Below, piece after piece: positions 22,599 to 30,231 of a stretch of 38,083 nucleotides of DNA. Within the stretch, counting starts at the first letter, position 1; every line of letters begins with the position of its first letter. This stretch comes from DASRTE01 sp035316885. Lineage in GTDB: Bacteria; Actinomycetota; Actinomycetes; Jiangellales; Jiangellaceae. Made by a program: the position numbers and the translations under genes. Location of the stretch: contig DATHII010000063.1 in NCBI GenBank assembly GCA_035316885.1, positions 1-38,083 of the forward strand, read 5' to 3'. The notes beneath the pieces were generated by a model, which ran no database searches, was not told where the DNA came from, and was given only the letters and a program-made list of their open reading frames with translations.

Positions 22599-23720
22599 CT
22601 ACTCGAACCGGGTCTCGACGTCGTCGGCTCCCTGGTGGCGGGCAACGGCGTGGGCGTCGTCGCCCACCGCGCGCCGCTGTGCGGCCGTGAGCTCATCGAA
22701 GGGGTGAATGGTCAGCGTGAGCCGATTGCTTCTCGTCTTCTGCCGCCACACGCCGGCAATGTCGCCCCGGACGAGCAGCACGCCCGGGTTGGCCGTCGCC
22801 CTCCATACCGCACGGCGGCCGGCCGGGTCGGGCACCAGCAGTTCGCGGTCGCCCAGCGCGGTCACCGGATCGTACGGCCCGAGCAGCCGCACGGCGGGCG
22901 GGTCGGCGGACGATCCCAGGTCGCCGAGGTCGCCCGAGTGCATCCAGCCGGCCCGTCGCCCAACCGTCACGGCGACGAGATCGTCCTGTACCAGCGTCCA
23001 CCACTGCCGTGCTCCGGCCGGCGACAGTCCCAGCCAGGTCGCCAGGTGCGCCTGCGTGACCGGACCGGCCAGCCGCAGATAACGCCGCGCGATCTCGGCG
23101 CGGCTACCGTCACGCGCGGGACGCCGGCCCATCGTCCCTCTGACGAAACGGAACAGCGTCGGCGACTCGACCTCGATTGTCAGCCCCGCCTGCAGGGTGG
23201 CGAATCGGAACAGCGCGTCGTGCACGTGGTAGACGCCGCACCCGTTGCACCACGGCGTGATCCGCCCGTCCACCAGCGGTGTCACCGCGCTGCTGAGCTC
23301 CCCCTTGGTGCGCGCCATGCCGTCGGCCATGACCTCGCTCATGGCGACGGCGACGTCGTCGGTGGCCCTGCCGAGCGATATCCCGTCGGCGGCGAGCTCC
23401 TGCCCGAACGGGCCGAAGCTCTGCACGGACATGTCCGTGCCGTCGTCGGGACGTACCGCCGCGGCGAAGCGGCCCAGGTCGCCGGTGCGGTGCAGGAGCA
23501 TGGCACCACGGACCGAGTGGACCAGGGCAGTGGATCTCGACGGAACCTCGCGGCCGCGGAGCGCGAGGGCGAGCAACGCACTACGACCCGGTGGGTTGTC
23601 CTGGATGCCGGCGCCGAGAATCCCGGGTAGACCACGACGGCCGCCGTCGAGTTCCTGGACGGCGGCGCGGTAGGCCAGCACCTGGTCGCGGGTCAGCCGA
23701 ACGCCCGAGGACGCCGCCAT
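22599..23720 (-). CDS. Winged-helix DNA-binding protein, AlkZ-like (HTH_42 family)
   Basis: The protein has 373 residues. The family layout is present: an N-terminal segment LTRDQVLAYRAAVQELD, a middle TLFRFVRGTMGRRPARDGSR leading into the winged-helix motif EIARRYLRLAGPVTQAHLAT followed by WLGLSP, then VRLLGPYDPVTALGDRELLV. The last third ends in the family's NPGVLLVRGDIAGVWRQK. Relatives include the interstrand crosslink glycosylases AlkZ/AlkX, but the catalytic QxQ/QxD residues of those enzymes are not obvious here, so glycosylase activity is uncertain. The ATG lies 4 bp after the stop of the DUF427 gene, so the two are probably cotranscribed. Confidence 0.75.
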   Translation of the reverse strand: MAASSGVRLTRDQVLAYRAAVQELDGGRRGLPGILGAGIQDNPPGRSALLALALRGREVPSRSTALVHSVRGAMLLHRTGDLGRFAAAVRPDDGTDMSVQSFGPFGQELAADGISLGRATDDVAVAMSEVMADGMARTKGELSSAVTPLVDGRITPWCNGCGVYHVHDALFRFATLQAGLTIEVESPTLFRFVRGTMGRRPARDGSRAEIARRYLRLAGPVTQAHLATWLGLSPAGARQWWTLVQDDLVAVTVGRRAGWMHSGDLGDLGSSADPPAVRLLGPYDPVTALGDRELLVPDPAGRRAVWRATANPGVLLVRGDIAGVWRQKTRSNRLTLTIHPFDELTAAQRRAVGDDAHAVARHQGADDVETRFE

Positions 23721-23724
23721 CGGC

Positions 23725-24459
23725 TCAGTCCTGCCGAACGCCGTCGACCACGACGTCGACCTTCCTGCTCTCGAAGCTGACCAGCCCCGCGATGCGGGTG
23801 CACTCGGGCAACGGGAAGGGGTAGGACCAGGCGACGTCGTCGATCCCGTGACCGTCAAGGCGCAGCGACCAGTACCTCGTCCGCCCCTTGTGCGGGCAGT
23901 GCGTAACGGTGGAGGACTGCTCGAGCAGGTCCATCCGGACGTCGACCTTCGGCAGGTAGAACCGCGGTGGCAGGCCGGTCTCGAACAGGACGTGAGCACT
24001 GGTCGACTCGGCGAGTTGTGCGCCGCCGGTCTCGACGCGGACGTGCCGGCTAGTAGGCAGGATGTCGACCCGCCGATACGGGCTGCGGGCGTGGGTGAAG
24101 ACCTCCTCGTCCTCCTCGAACCAGGCATCCATGGCATCCCACCGCAGCCGGACCAGCCCGTGCAGTTCGGCGATCGGGGAGTCGTCGTAGGTCGACGCGG
24201 CGTTGACGACCTCGCGCCCACCCAGGGCCACGGTCCACAAGACGCCGTCCCCGCGCTGCCGCGAGAGCTTGCGGTGACCCGTCGGCTCGAGCTTGGCCCG
24301 GACGTCCTCCCGCGGCACGTAGTACTGCGGGTAGTACGACACCTCCCAGACCAGGCGGGCGCCGACAGTGTCGAGCACCACCTCGCCGCCGAGGTGCGCC
24401 CGCAGCCGCTTGGCGCACGGCTCGATCCGCACGTCGGGGTCCCGATCCGTACCCGCCAT
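23725..24459 (-). CDS. Tandem DUF427 domain protein
   Basis: The protein has 244 residues made of two copies of the DUF427 fold. The first (about 12-110) contains YYPQYYVPREDVRAKLEPTG and DDSPIAELHGLVRLRWDAM. The second (about 125-240) contains FETGLPPRFYLPKVDVRMDL, then THCPHKGRTRYWSL and YPFPLPECTRIAGLVSFES. The shared pattern YxPxxDVxxxLLxPSxxxTxCPxKG is best kept in the second copy. The first lost the CPxKG segment (LSRQRGDGVLWTV). Function unknown; single-copy DUF427 proteins are common in actinobacteria. GAGGAGG lies about 10 bases before the ATG. It is divergent from the peptidase gene across 85 bp. Confidence 0.85.
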   Translation of the reverse strand: MAGTDRDPDVRIEPCAKRLRAHLGGEVVLDTVGARLVWEVSYYPQYYVPREDVRAKLEPTGHRKLSRQRGDGVLWTVALGGREVVNAASTYDDSPIAELHGLVRLRWDAMDAWFEEDEEVFTHARSPYRRVDILPTSRHVRVETGGAQLAESTSAHVLFETGLPPRFYLPKVDVRMDLLEQSSTVTHCPHKGRTRYWSLRLDGHGIDDVAWSYPFPLPECTRIAGLVSFESRKVDVVVDGVRQD

Positions 24460-24544
24460 GCCGGTGTGCCTCCTCGTGCTCGCTACGGTGCGTGTCCTAC
24501 GACGACCGTACGTCTCCCAACCCGCGCCCGAGGAGCCCGAACCG

Positions 24545-26602
24545 ATGCAGTCGGTCGACAACCCGTTCTTCGCACCGAGCGACCTGCCTTACGCGCTTCC
24601 GCCGTTCGACCGGATCAGCGAGGAGCACTACGTGCCCGCGTTCCGGCGGGGCATGGCCGACCAGCGGGCCGAGGTGGCAGCGATCGCAGCCGAGCCGGAA
24701 CCGCCGACTTTCGAGAACACCCTGGTGGCGCTGGAGCGCACGGGCCGGTTGCTGGAGCGTGTATCCGCCGTGTTCTTCAACCAGGCGTCGTCGGACACGA
24801 ACCCGGTGGTCGAACAGGTGCAGGAGGAGATGGCGCCGGAGCTCGCCGCGCACAGCGACGCGATCCACCTCGACCCGGCGTTGTTCGCCCGCATCGACGA
24901 GCTCCATCGAAACCGCGACGGGCTCGGGCTCGACCCGGAGTCGCTGTGGCTGCTCGAGCGCTACCACACCGATTTCGTCCGGGCCGGCGCGCGGCTCGAA
25001 CCGACCGACCAGGACCGCCTCCGTGCACTCAACGAGGAGCTCTCCACGCTGGGCACCAGCTTCCAACAGCAGTTGCTCGCCGACACCAACGCCTCGGCGG
25101 TCGTCGTCGAGGACGTCCACGAGCTCGACGGAATGTCCGAGGACGCCATCGCTGCTGCCGCCGAGAACGCTCGCGTCCGCGGCCTGGACGGCTCGTACGT
25201 GCTGAGCCTGGCGCTACCGACCGATCAGCCGGCGCTCGCGTCCTTGAGCGACCGGGCCCTACGCGAGCGCCTGTTCCGCGCCTCGGTCTACCGCGGTCGG
25301 AACGGCAACATCCACGACACGTCCGCGCTGGCCCTGCGGATGGCGACGCTGCGCGCCGAACGAGCCCGGCTGCTCGGATTCGCCGACCACGCCGCCTACG
25401 TCGTGGCGGACGAGACCGCCCGCACCACCGATGCCGTCACGTCGATGCTCGCGGAGCTCGCTCCTGCCGCGGTGGCCAACGCCCGCACCGAGGCCGGCGA
25501 CCTGCAGACGGTCATGGGGGACGGCGTCACCCTGCGCGCCTGGGACTGGGCCTACTGCTCCGAGCGGGTCCGGAAGGCACGCTACGACATCGATGCCGCC
25601 CGGATCCGTCCCTACCTCGAACTCGAACGCGTGCTGCGTGACGGCGTGTACGTCGCAGCCGGCTCGCTCTACGGCCTGCGCTTCGCCGAACGCCATGACC
25701 TGCCGCGCTACCACCCCGACGTCCGCGTGTTCGAGGTGTCGGAGGAGGACGGATCGCCCCTCGGGCTCTACCTCGCCGACTTCTACGCCCGCGAGTCCAA
25801 GCGCGGAGGCGCCTGGATGAACAGCTTCGTCGACCAGTCGGAGCTGCTCGGCACCCGTCCGGTCGTCGTCAACACCTTCAACATCGCACGGCCCGCGGAC
25901 GGCGAGCCCACGCTGCTCACCGTGGACGAGGTCCGGACCATGTTCCACGAGTTCGGCCATGCCCTGCACGGGCTGTTCTCCTCGGTGCGATACCCCCGGT
26001 TCTCCGGCACCAACGTGCCCAGCGACTTCGTCGAGTACCCCTCGCAGGTCAACGAGATGTGGGCGATGTGGCCCGAGGTGATCGCGCGGTACGCGGTTCA
26101 CCACCGCACCGGCGAGCCCATGCCGCAGGAGCTCGTCGACCGGATTCTGGCCGCCCGGCGGTTCAACCAGGGGTTCGCCACGACGGAGTACCTGGCGGCG
26201 GCGCTGCTCGACCAGGCGTGGCATCAGCTGAGGGCCGGCGACGAGCCCGTCGACGTCGATACGTTCGAGGCAGCGGCCCTGGAGAAGGCCGGCGTCGCTG
26301 TGGACACCGTCCCCCCGCGTTACCGGAGCACCTACTTCGCACACATCTTCGCCGGCGGTTACAGCGCGGGCTACTACTCCTACATCTGGAGCGAGGTCCT
26401 CGACGCCGACACCGTGGAGTGGTTCGTCGAGAACGGCGGCCTGCGCCGCGAGAACGGTGACCACTTCCGACGCGAGCTGCTCTCGAAGGGCGGCAGTGTC
26501 GATCCGATGACGGCGTTCCGCACATTTCGCGGCCGCGACCCGCGCATCGAGCCCCTGCTGGAGCGCCGGGGGCTGGCCCGGTCCGGGGCATCACGCCCGT
26601 AA
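24545..26602 (+). CDS. M3-family zinc metallopeptidase (peptidyl-dipeptidase Dcp/oligopeptidase A type)
   Basis: The protein has 685 residues, the usual length for Dcp and oligopeptidase A. The zinc site HEFGH is at residues 468-472, and the third ligand Glu497 lies in DFVEYPSQ. The substrate-binding GYSAGYYSYIWSEVLDAD near the C-terminus is the family hallmark. It should cut short peptides in the cytoplasm; no signal peptide is seen (MQSVDNPFFAPSDLPYALPP). The ATG at 24545 has GAGGAG about 8 bases upstream; longer upstream forms overlap the divergent gene. A sigma-factor gene follows after 107 bp with its own promoter motif. Confidence 0.95.
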   Translation: MQSVDNPFFAPSDLPYALPPFDRISEEHYVPAFRRGMADQRAEVAAIAAEPEPPTFENTLVALERTGRLLERVSAVFFNQASSDTNPVVEQVQEEMAPELAAHSDAIHLDPALFARIDELHRNRDGLGLDPESLWLLERYHTDFVRAGARLEPTDQDRLRALNEELSTLGTSFQQQLLADTNASAVVVEDVHELDGMSEDAIAAAAENARVRGLDGSYVLSLALPTDQPALASLSDRALRERLFRASVYRGRNGNIHDTSALALRMATLRAERARLLGFADHAAYVVADETARTTDAVTSMLAELAPAAVANARTEAGDLQTVMGDGVTLRAWDWAYCSERVRKARYDIDAARIRPYLELERVLRDGVYVAAGSLYGLRFAERHDLPRYHPDVRVFEVSEEDGSPLGLYLADFYARESKRGGAWMNSFVDQSELLGTRPVVVNTFNIARPADGEPTLLTVDEVRTMFHEFGHALHGLFSSVRYPRFSGTNVPSDFVEYPSQVNEMWAMWPEVIARYAVHHRTGEPMPQELVDRILAARRFNQGFATTEYLAAALLDQAWHQLRAGDEPVDVDTFEAAALEKAGVAVDTVPPRYRSTYFAHIFAGGYSAGYYSYIWSEVLDADTVEWFVENGGLRRENGDHFRRELLSKGGSVDPMTAFRTFRGRDPRIEPLLERRGLARSGASRP

Positions 26603-26639
26603 ACTTCCCCGCCGCCTCGGACGGGCGCGCCTGGAGGAC

Positions 26640-26668
26640 GGGAAATTGCCGTGGCCTGCGCGACGTTG
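26640..26668 (+). promoter_or_regulatory. ECF SigH/SigR-type promoter motif upstream of the sigma gene
   Basis: GGGAAA, then 19 bases, then GTTG matches the SigR/SigH consensus GGGAAT-N18/19-GTT at all but one position. The predicted start of transcription would lie about 35 bases before the ATG. In M. tuberculosis sigB is transcribed from such a promoter by SigE/SigH, so the same wiring is plausible here. Confidence 0.55.
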
Positions 26669-26682
26669 ACATAACTGTCAAC
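26665..26682. promoter_or_regulatory. Inverted repeat overlapping the sigma-gene promoter
   Basis: GTTGACA-TAAC-TGTCAAC is a perfect 7-bp inverted repeat. It begins at the GTTG of the ECF-type -10 element and also contains a TTGACA -35-like hexamer. It could be an operator or a second promoter element. Confidence 0.5.
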
Positions 26683-26709
26683 GCCAATGCCACGCATCGA
26701 AGGAGGCCA

Positions 26710-27681
26710 ATGGCGAGAGACACCAGCACCCGTAACGTCAGGCGGCGTATCTCCGACAGCGAGGAACCCGACCTGGTGGGGCAGTACCTTGCCCAGATCG
26801 GCTCGACTCCGCTGCTCAGCGCCACCGAAGAGGTCGAGCTGGCCAAGCGGATCGAGGCCGGCGTCTACGCGGCCGAACTGTTGCGCGCTGCCGACGCCGG
26901 CGAGTCGACGGTCGACACCGACCGGCGACGCGATCTCGAGGCGGTCGCGCACGACGGTGAGGCCGCCCGCGACCACATGATCCGCGCGAACCTCAGATTG
27001 GTCGTGTCGGCGGCCCGCAAGCATTCGCGTCGGGGTTTGCCATTCCTGGACGTGGTCCAGGAGGGCAACCTGGGCCTGATCCGCGCGGTCGAGAAGTTCG
27101 ACTACGCCAAGGGCTTCAAGTTCTCCACCTACGCGATGTGGTGGATCCGACAGGCGATCGAGCGCGGCCTGGCCGAGCAGAGCCGTACTGTGCGGCTGCC
27201 CGCCCACGTTTCCGAGGTCGTCTCCAAGCTGGGCCGCATCGACCGTGACCTGCAGCGCATGCTCGGCCGTGACCCGACCGTCGAGGAGGTCGCGGACGAG
27301 GCCGGCCTGCCAGTGGAGCGCGTCGTCGAGTTGCGCCGGGTCTCCCGCGACGCGGTCAGCCTGGACACGCCGATCGGCGACGACGGCGAGACCAGCCTCG
27401 GCGAGCTGATCGAGGACGACGACTCCGTCTCGGCCGCCGACATCGCCGAGCACCACGCGCTACTCGACGAGCTCGAGAGCCTGCTGGCCACCCTGCCGCC
27501 GCGCGAGGCCACCATCATCAGCCTGCGCTTCGGTCTGCGCGACGGCCGCCAACACACCCTGCAGGAGGTCGCCGAACAGGTCGGCCTCACCCGCGAGCGG
27601 GTACGCCAGCTCGAGAAGCACGCCCTCGCCAAGCTGCGTGACCCGCAGCGGAGCGAGCCTCTGCTCGCCTGGGCCAGCTAA
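26710..27681 (+). CDS. Sigma-70 family group 2 sigma factor (SigB/HrdB-like)
   Basis: The protein has 323 residues. Regions 1.2 to 4.2 are visible in order: DLVGQYLAQIGSTPLLSATE (1.2), LRLVVSAARKH...RGLPFLDVVQEGNLGLIRAV (2.1-2.2), FDYAKGFKFSTYAMWWIRQA (2.3-2.4), LDTPIGDDGETSLGELIEDD (3) and TLQEVAEQVGLTRERVRQLE (4.2). The long N-terminal region 1.1 of the principal sigma factor is absent and the size matches mycobacterial SigB, so a stress or stationary-phase sigma factor is likely. A clean AAGGAGG site sits 6 bases before the ATG. An ECF-type promoter motif and inverted repeat lie upstream. Confidence 0.93.
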   Translation: MARDTSTRNVRRRISDSEEPDLVGQYLAQIGSTPLLSATEEVELAKRIEAGVYAAELLRAADAGESTVDTDRRRDLEAVAHDGEAARDHMIRANLRLVVSAARKHSRRGLPFLDVVQEGNLGLIRAVEKFDYAKGFKFSTYAMWWIRQAIERGLAEQSRTVRLPAHVSEVVSKLGRIDRDLQRMLGRDPTVEEVADEAGLPVERVVELRRVSRDAVSLDTPIGDDGETSLGELIEDDDSVSAADIAEHHALLDELESLLATLPPREATIISLRFGLRDGRQHTLQEVAEQVGLTRERVRQLEKHALAKLRDPQRSEPLLAWAS

Positions 27682-27701
27682 GCCCATCACGGCAGCAGAC
27701 G

Positions 27702-28103
27702 TCACACCGCGATCACGTCGAGCATGCGCGCAAGGCCGCCGAAGTCCCGCGGATTGCGGGTCAGCAGCGGCACGGAATGCGCGACGGCGGTCGCCGCTAT
27801 CTGAAGGTCGAGCCGACGGGGGCGTCGATTGCGTCCAGAAGCTCGGACGAGTCCCGCCAGGGGTCCGTAGACCTTGGCCGCGGCGATGTCGAACGGCCAG
27901 ATCTCGAACGCTTCGAGCACGGCGTGGTACCGCTCTGAACGCGAGTGACGAGCTACCGGATCATCCGTGTTGAGGCCGTACCCCAGCTCGGCGAAGCTGA
28001 CCGCGCTGACCGCATGGTCCGCTGACGCGAGAGCACCCAGCTCGAGCCGCTCGAGGTCGATGACGACCGACGTGTCCAGGAGAACGCGTTCCGGCGTCGT
28101 CAC
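27702..28103 (-). CDS. PIN-domain ribonuclease toxin (VapC family)
   Basis: The protein has 133 residues with the PIN acidic set: Asp10 in VLLDTSVVIDLE, Glu in AVSFAELGYGL (about 43), Asp in RRLDLQIAATA (about 100) and Asp in LLTRNPRDFGGL (about 121). Such proteins cut specific RNAs, often tRNAs, when not neutralised by their antitoxin. A GTG at 28103 gives the compact family N-terminus; an in-frame ATG at about 28160 would extend it into the antitoxin. It follows a Phd/VapB-like antitoxin whose frame runs over its 5' end. It converges with the sigma-factor gene, with only 20 bp between the stops and no visible hairpin. Confidence 0.85.
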   Translation of the reverse strand: MTTPERVLLDTSVVIDLERLELGALASADHAVSAVSFAELGYGLNTDDPVARHSRSERYHAVLEAFEIWPFDIAAAKVYGPLAGLVRASGRNRRPRRLDLQIAATAVAHSVPLLTRNPRDFGGLARMLDVIAV

Positions 28104-28407
28104 CCATGGTCGCCGCCGCTCGGTGTCGTCGTCGCGCCGGCGCCCATGCGTCGACATCATCGATGTCGTCGCTGCCGAAGAACGCGTCGGCGGCGGCGCG
28201 GTCGACGTACCAGCGATCCCGATCGGGCGGCGGGAGCTGACGAAACTCGACCTGAAGCTCACCGAGGGACTTGCGCGGGCAGCCTTCGCTTCCAGTTCGG
28301 TGCGGGACGATATCGGCGATGGCCTTGCCGTAACGCGTCACCGTGAAGCTCTCACCCGCCTCGACCCTGCGCATGATCTCCGCATGGCGTCCTTGCCTAA
28401 CGCCCAA
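27961..28407 (-). CDS. Antitoxin of the Phd/VapB type, reading frame apparently disrupted at its 3' end
   Basis: The N-terminus GVRQGRHAEIMRRVEAGESF then TVTRYGKAIADIVPH is a clear Phd/YefM-type DNA-binding antitoxin start. A middle region DRDRWYVDRAAADAFFGSDD is the expected toxin-binding part. After about residue 85 the frame becomes Arg-rich and runs 143 bp into the toxin gene before stopping. A different frame ends exactly at the toxin start with a GTGA overlap, the normal arrangement for these pairs. The start is taken as TTG at 28407; a TTG at 28422 is the alternative. A one-base indel near 28110-28155, natural or technical, is the likely cause. Confidence 0.55.
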   Translation of the reverse strand: MGVRQGRHAEIMRRVEAGESFTVTRYGKAIADIVPHRTGSEGCPRKSLGELQVEFRQLPPPDRDRWYVDRAAADAFFGSDDIDDVDAWAPARRRHRAAATMGDDAGTRSPGHVGRHRPRAARAGCSRVSGPCGQRGQLRRAGVRPQHG

Positions 28408-28421
28408 GGAAGGTGATCTCA

Positions 28422-29708
28422 ATGGCACGGAGCAGGGGTGGCGGGAATCGGCGACCAACGAACTGGGCCCGCAACATCACGTTCGGCGCCGATCGCATCG
28501 AGACCCCGACGTCTCTCGAGCAGCTCCAGGAGCTCGTCTCCCGCTGCGACCGGGTGCGCGCCCTGGGCAGCGGCCACTCGTTCAGCGACATCGCGGACAC
28601 ACCCGGCGTACTGGTGTCGTTGGCGGGACTACCGCAGCGCGTCGAAATCGATGCCGAGCAGTCGACGGCAACGGTAAGTGCCGGCATCCGCTACACCGAG
28701 CTGTGCCAGCGTCTCCATGCGAACGGATATGCGCTTCACAACCTCGGTTCGCTGCCGCACATCTCCGTCGCCGGCTCGTGCGCTACGGCGACGCACGGCT
28801 CTGGCGACAGCAACGGCAACCTCGCCACTGCAGTGTCGGCTATCGAGATGGTCACTGCCGACGGCTCGCTCGTGACCCTCAGCCGAACGGCCGACGGCGA
28901 CCTGTTCGACGGTGTCGTCGTCGGGCTCGGGTCGCTGGGCATCGTCACCAGCCTGACCCTCGACGCGCAGCCCGCGTTCGACGTCCGGCAGTGCGTCTAC
29001 GAGCGGCTCTCGTTCGACGCTCTGCTCGAGTGCACCGACGATATCTTCGCCGGCGGGTACAGCGTGAGCGTGTTCACCGACTGGCGGAGCTACCAGGTCA
29101 ACCAGGTCTGGGTGAAACGCCGGACAGACGATCCGCGAGACCCGGCGGCGACGTTCCTCGGAGCGACGCCGGCCGACGCAGCCCGACACCCGGTGCCCGG
29201 CATGCCGGCCGACAGCTGCACTGAACAGTTGGGCGTGCCCGGACCGTGGTACGAGCGGCTGCCGCACTTCCGGCCGGACTTCACTCCCAGCAGCGGGCGT
29301 GAGCTGCAGTCCGAGTATCTGGTGCCGCGCCGGCACGCCGTCGATGCCCTGGACGCGATGCGCCGCATCGGCCACCGGGTGGCACCGGTGCTGCAGATCT
29401 CGGAACTGCGGACGGTTGCGTCGGACCGGCTGTGGATGAGCCCCAGCTACCGTCGCGACGTCCTGGGAATCCACTTCACATGGGTCGACGACATGGACGT
29501 GGTGCTGCCTGTCATCGGTCTGGTCGAGGAGGCGCTCGCCCCGTTCGACCCGGCTCCCCACTGGGGAAAGTTGTCGACGATACCGGCCGACGTCGTGCGC
29601 ACGCTCTACGTACGGCTCGGGGACTTCCAGGATCTCGTCCGCAGGCACGATCCCGACAGGAAGTTCCGTAACGCCTTCGTCGCCCGCTACTTCCTCGAGG
29701 ACCCGTGA
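28422..29708 (+). CDS. Alditol oxidase-like FAD-dependent oxidoreductase
   Basis: The protein has 428 residues and closely follows Streptomyces alditol oxidase AldO throughout: NWARNITF at the start, His52 in LGSGHSFSDIAD (the position of covalent FAD attachment in AldO), LGSLPHISVAGSCATATHGS, ELQSEYLVPRRHA, LQISELRTVA and a C-terminal HWGKL. The family oxidises terminal hydroxyls of sugar alcohols with oxygen, giving hydrogen peroxide. The exact polyol is unknown. AAGGAAGGTGAT precedes the ATG at 28422. It is divergent from the antitoxin gene, whose possible TTG start overlaps this ATG on the other strand. The inositol locus lies 2 kb away, but no direct link is visible. Confidence 0.85.
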   Translation: MARSRGGGNRRPTNWARNITFGADRIETPTSLEQLQELVSRCDRVRALGSGHSFSDIADTPGVLVSLAGLPQRVEIDAEQSTATVSAGIRYTELCQRLHANGYALHNLGSLPHISVAGSCATATHGSGDSNGNLATAVSAIEMVTADGSLVTLSRTADGDLFDGVVVGLGSLGIVTSLTLDAQPAFDVRQCVYERLSFDALLECTDDIFAGGYSVSVFTDWRSYQVNQVWVKRRTDDPRDPAATFLGATPADAARHPVPGMPADSCTEQLGVPGPWYERLPHFRPDFTPSSGRELQSEYLVPRRHAVDALDAMRRIGHRVAPVLQISELRTVASDRLWMSPSYRRDVLGIHFTWVDDMDVVLPVIGLVEEALAPFDPAPHWGKLSTIPADVVRTLYVRLGDFQDLVRRHDPDRKFRNAFVARYFLEDP

Positions 29709-29769
29709 GCCGATGCCACTAGGGCACTCTCACTGCCCGGGCGTGCGGCCGCCGTCCAGGCGTTCCAGG

Positions 29770-29859
29770 TGGTAACAGCTCGCGGAGATCGGCGGTGTGC
29801 GGGTGGTCGTGGCCATGGATCCGCTCGGCGTCAGCGATCAGGTCCGCAAGCAGCGTCTG
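29770..29859 (-). pseudogene. Remnant of a TPR-type protein
   Basis: One frame reads TLLADLIADAERIHGHDHPH then TADLREL. The pattern LLADxERxxGxDHPxT is the kinesin-light-chain-like tetratricopeptide repeat frequent in large actinobacterial regulatory proteins. Nothing recognisable continues on either side, so it is read as a relic. Confidence 0.35.
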
Positions 29860-29909
29860 GCACCTGGGACGTGGCCCGAGCCTTTCGGGCCCGGGCTGGA
29901 GTCCCGACG

Positions 29910-30116
29910 GTGATCGCGTTGTTCTCCCGGGGAGAGGCCGGGCTCGCATTGCTCGCCCTGTTCTTCCCGCCTGCCGATGTTTCCCATGCGTTCTATCTCA
30001 ATCCCATTCTCGGCCTACTCGGGCTGGGCACAATCGCGCTGCTATTCCTGGATGCGACGGCGGGAGCGACAGAACGGTTGGCATTGGCGGCGGTCAGGCC
30101 GGGAGGGCCGCGCTGA
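29910..30116 (+). CDS. Possible small two-helix membrane protein
   Basis: A GTG at 29910, with GGAG about 8 bases upstream, opens a 68-residue frame. It has two hydrophobic segments (AGLALLALFFPPADV and PILGLLGLGTIALLFLDA) joined by SHAFYLN. I do not recognise a family, and the flanking DNA is degenerate, so it may also be the tail of a lost membrane protein gene. Confidence 0.3.
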   Translation: MIALFSRGEAGLALLALFFPPADVSHAFYLNPILGLLGLGTIALLFLDATAGATERLALAAVRPGGPR

Positions 30117-30231
30117 CCAGTCGAGGGGCCTGATCAGCGTGGCCCTATCGGCGAACCGCGCGACCGCGCCACAGAACTGGTCGCCCGCCCCGTGATCGGG
30201 CGCCCGCCCCGTGATCGTCTCTGTGAGCAGG

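Larger units (their letters stand above)
29709..30231. other. Poorly coding stretch with relics
   Basis: Most of this 523-bp stretch has no convincing gene. It holds a short minus-strand relic of a tetratricopeptide-type repeat at about 29770-29859 and one possible small membrane ORF at 29910. The last part has a direct repeat: CGCCCGCCCCGTGATCG occurs twice at about 30180-30215. Confidence 0.4.

Noticed and set aside
21882..23630. A 582-residue plus-strand frame opposite DUF3145 and the winged-helix gene
   Set aside because: It is antisense to two well-supported genes and has no recognisable motif.
23848..25641. A 597-residue plus-strand frame across the DUF427 and peptidase genes
   Set aside because: It changes from antisense to out-of-frame coding halfway, and its composition is not protein-like.
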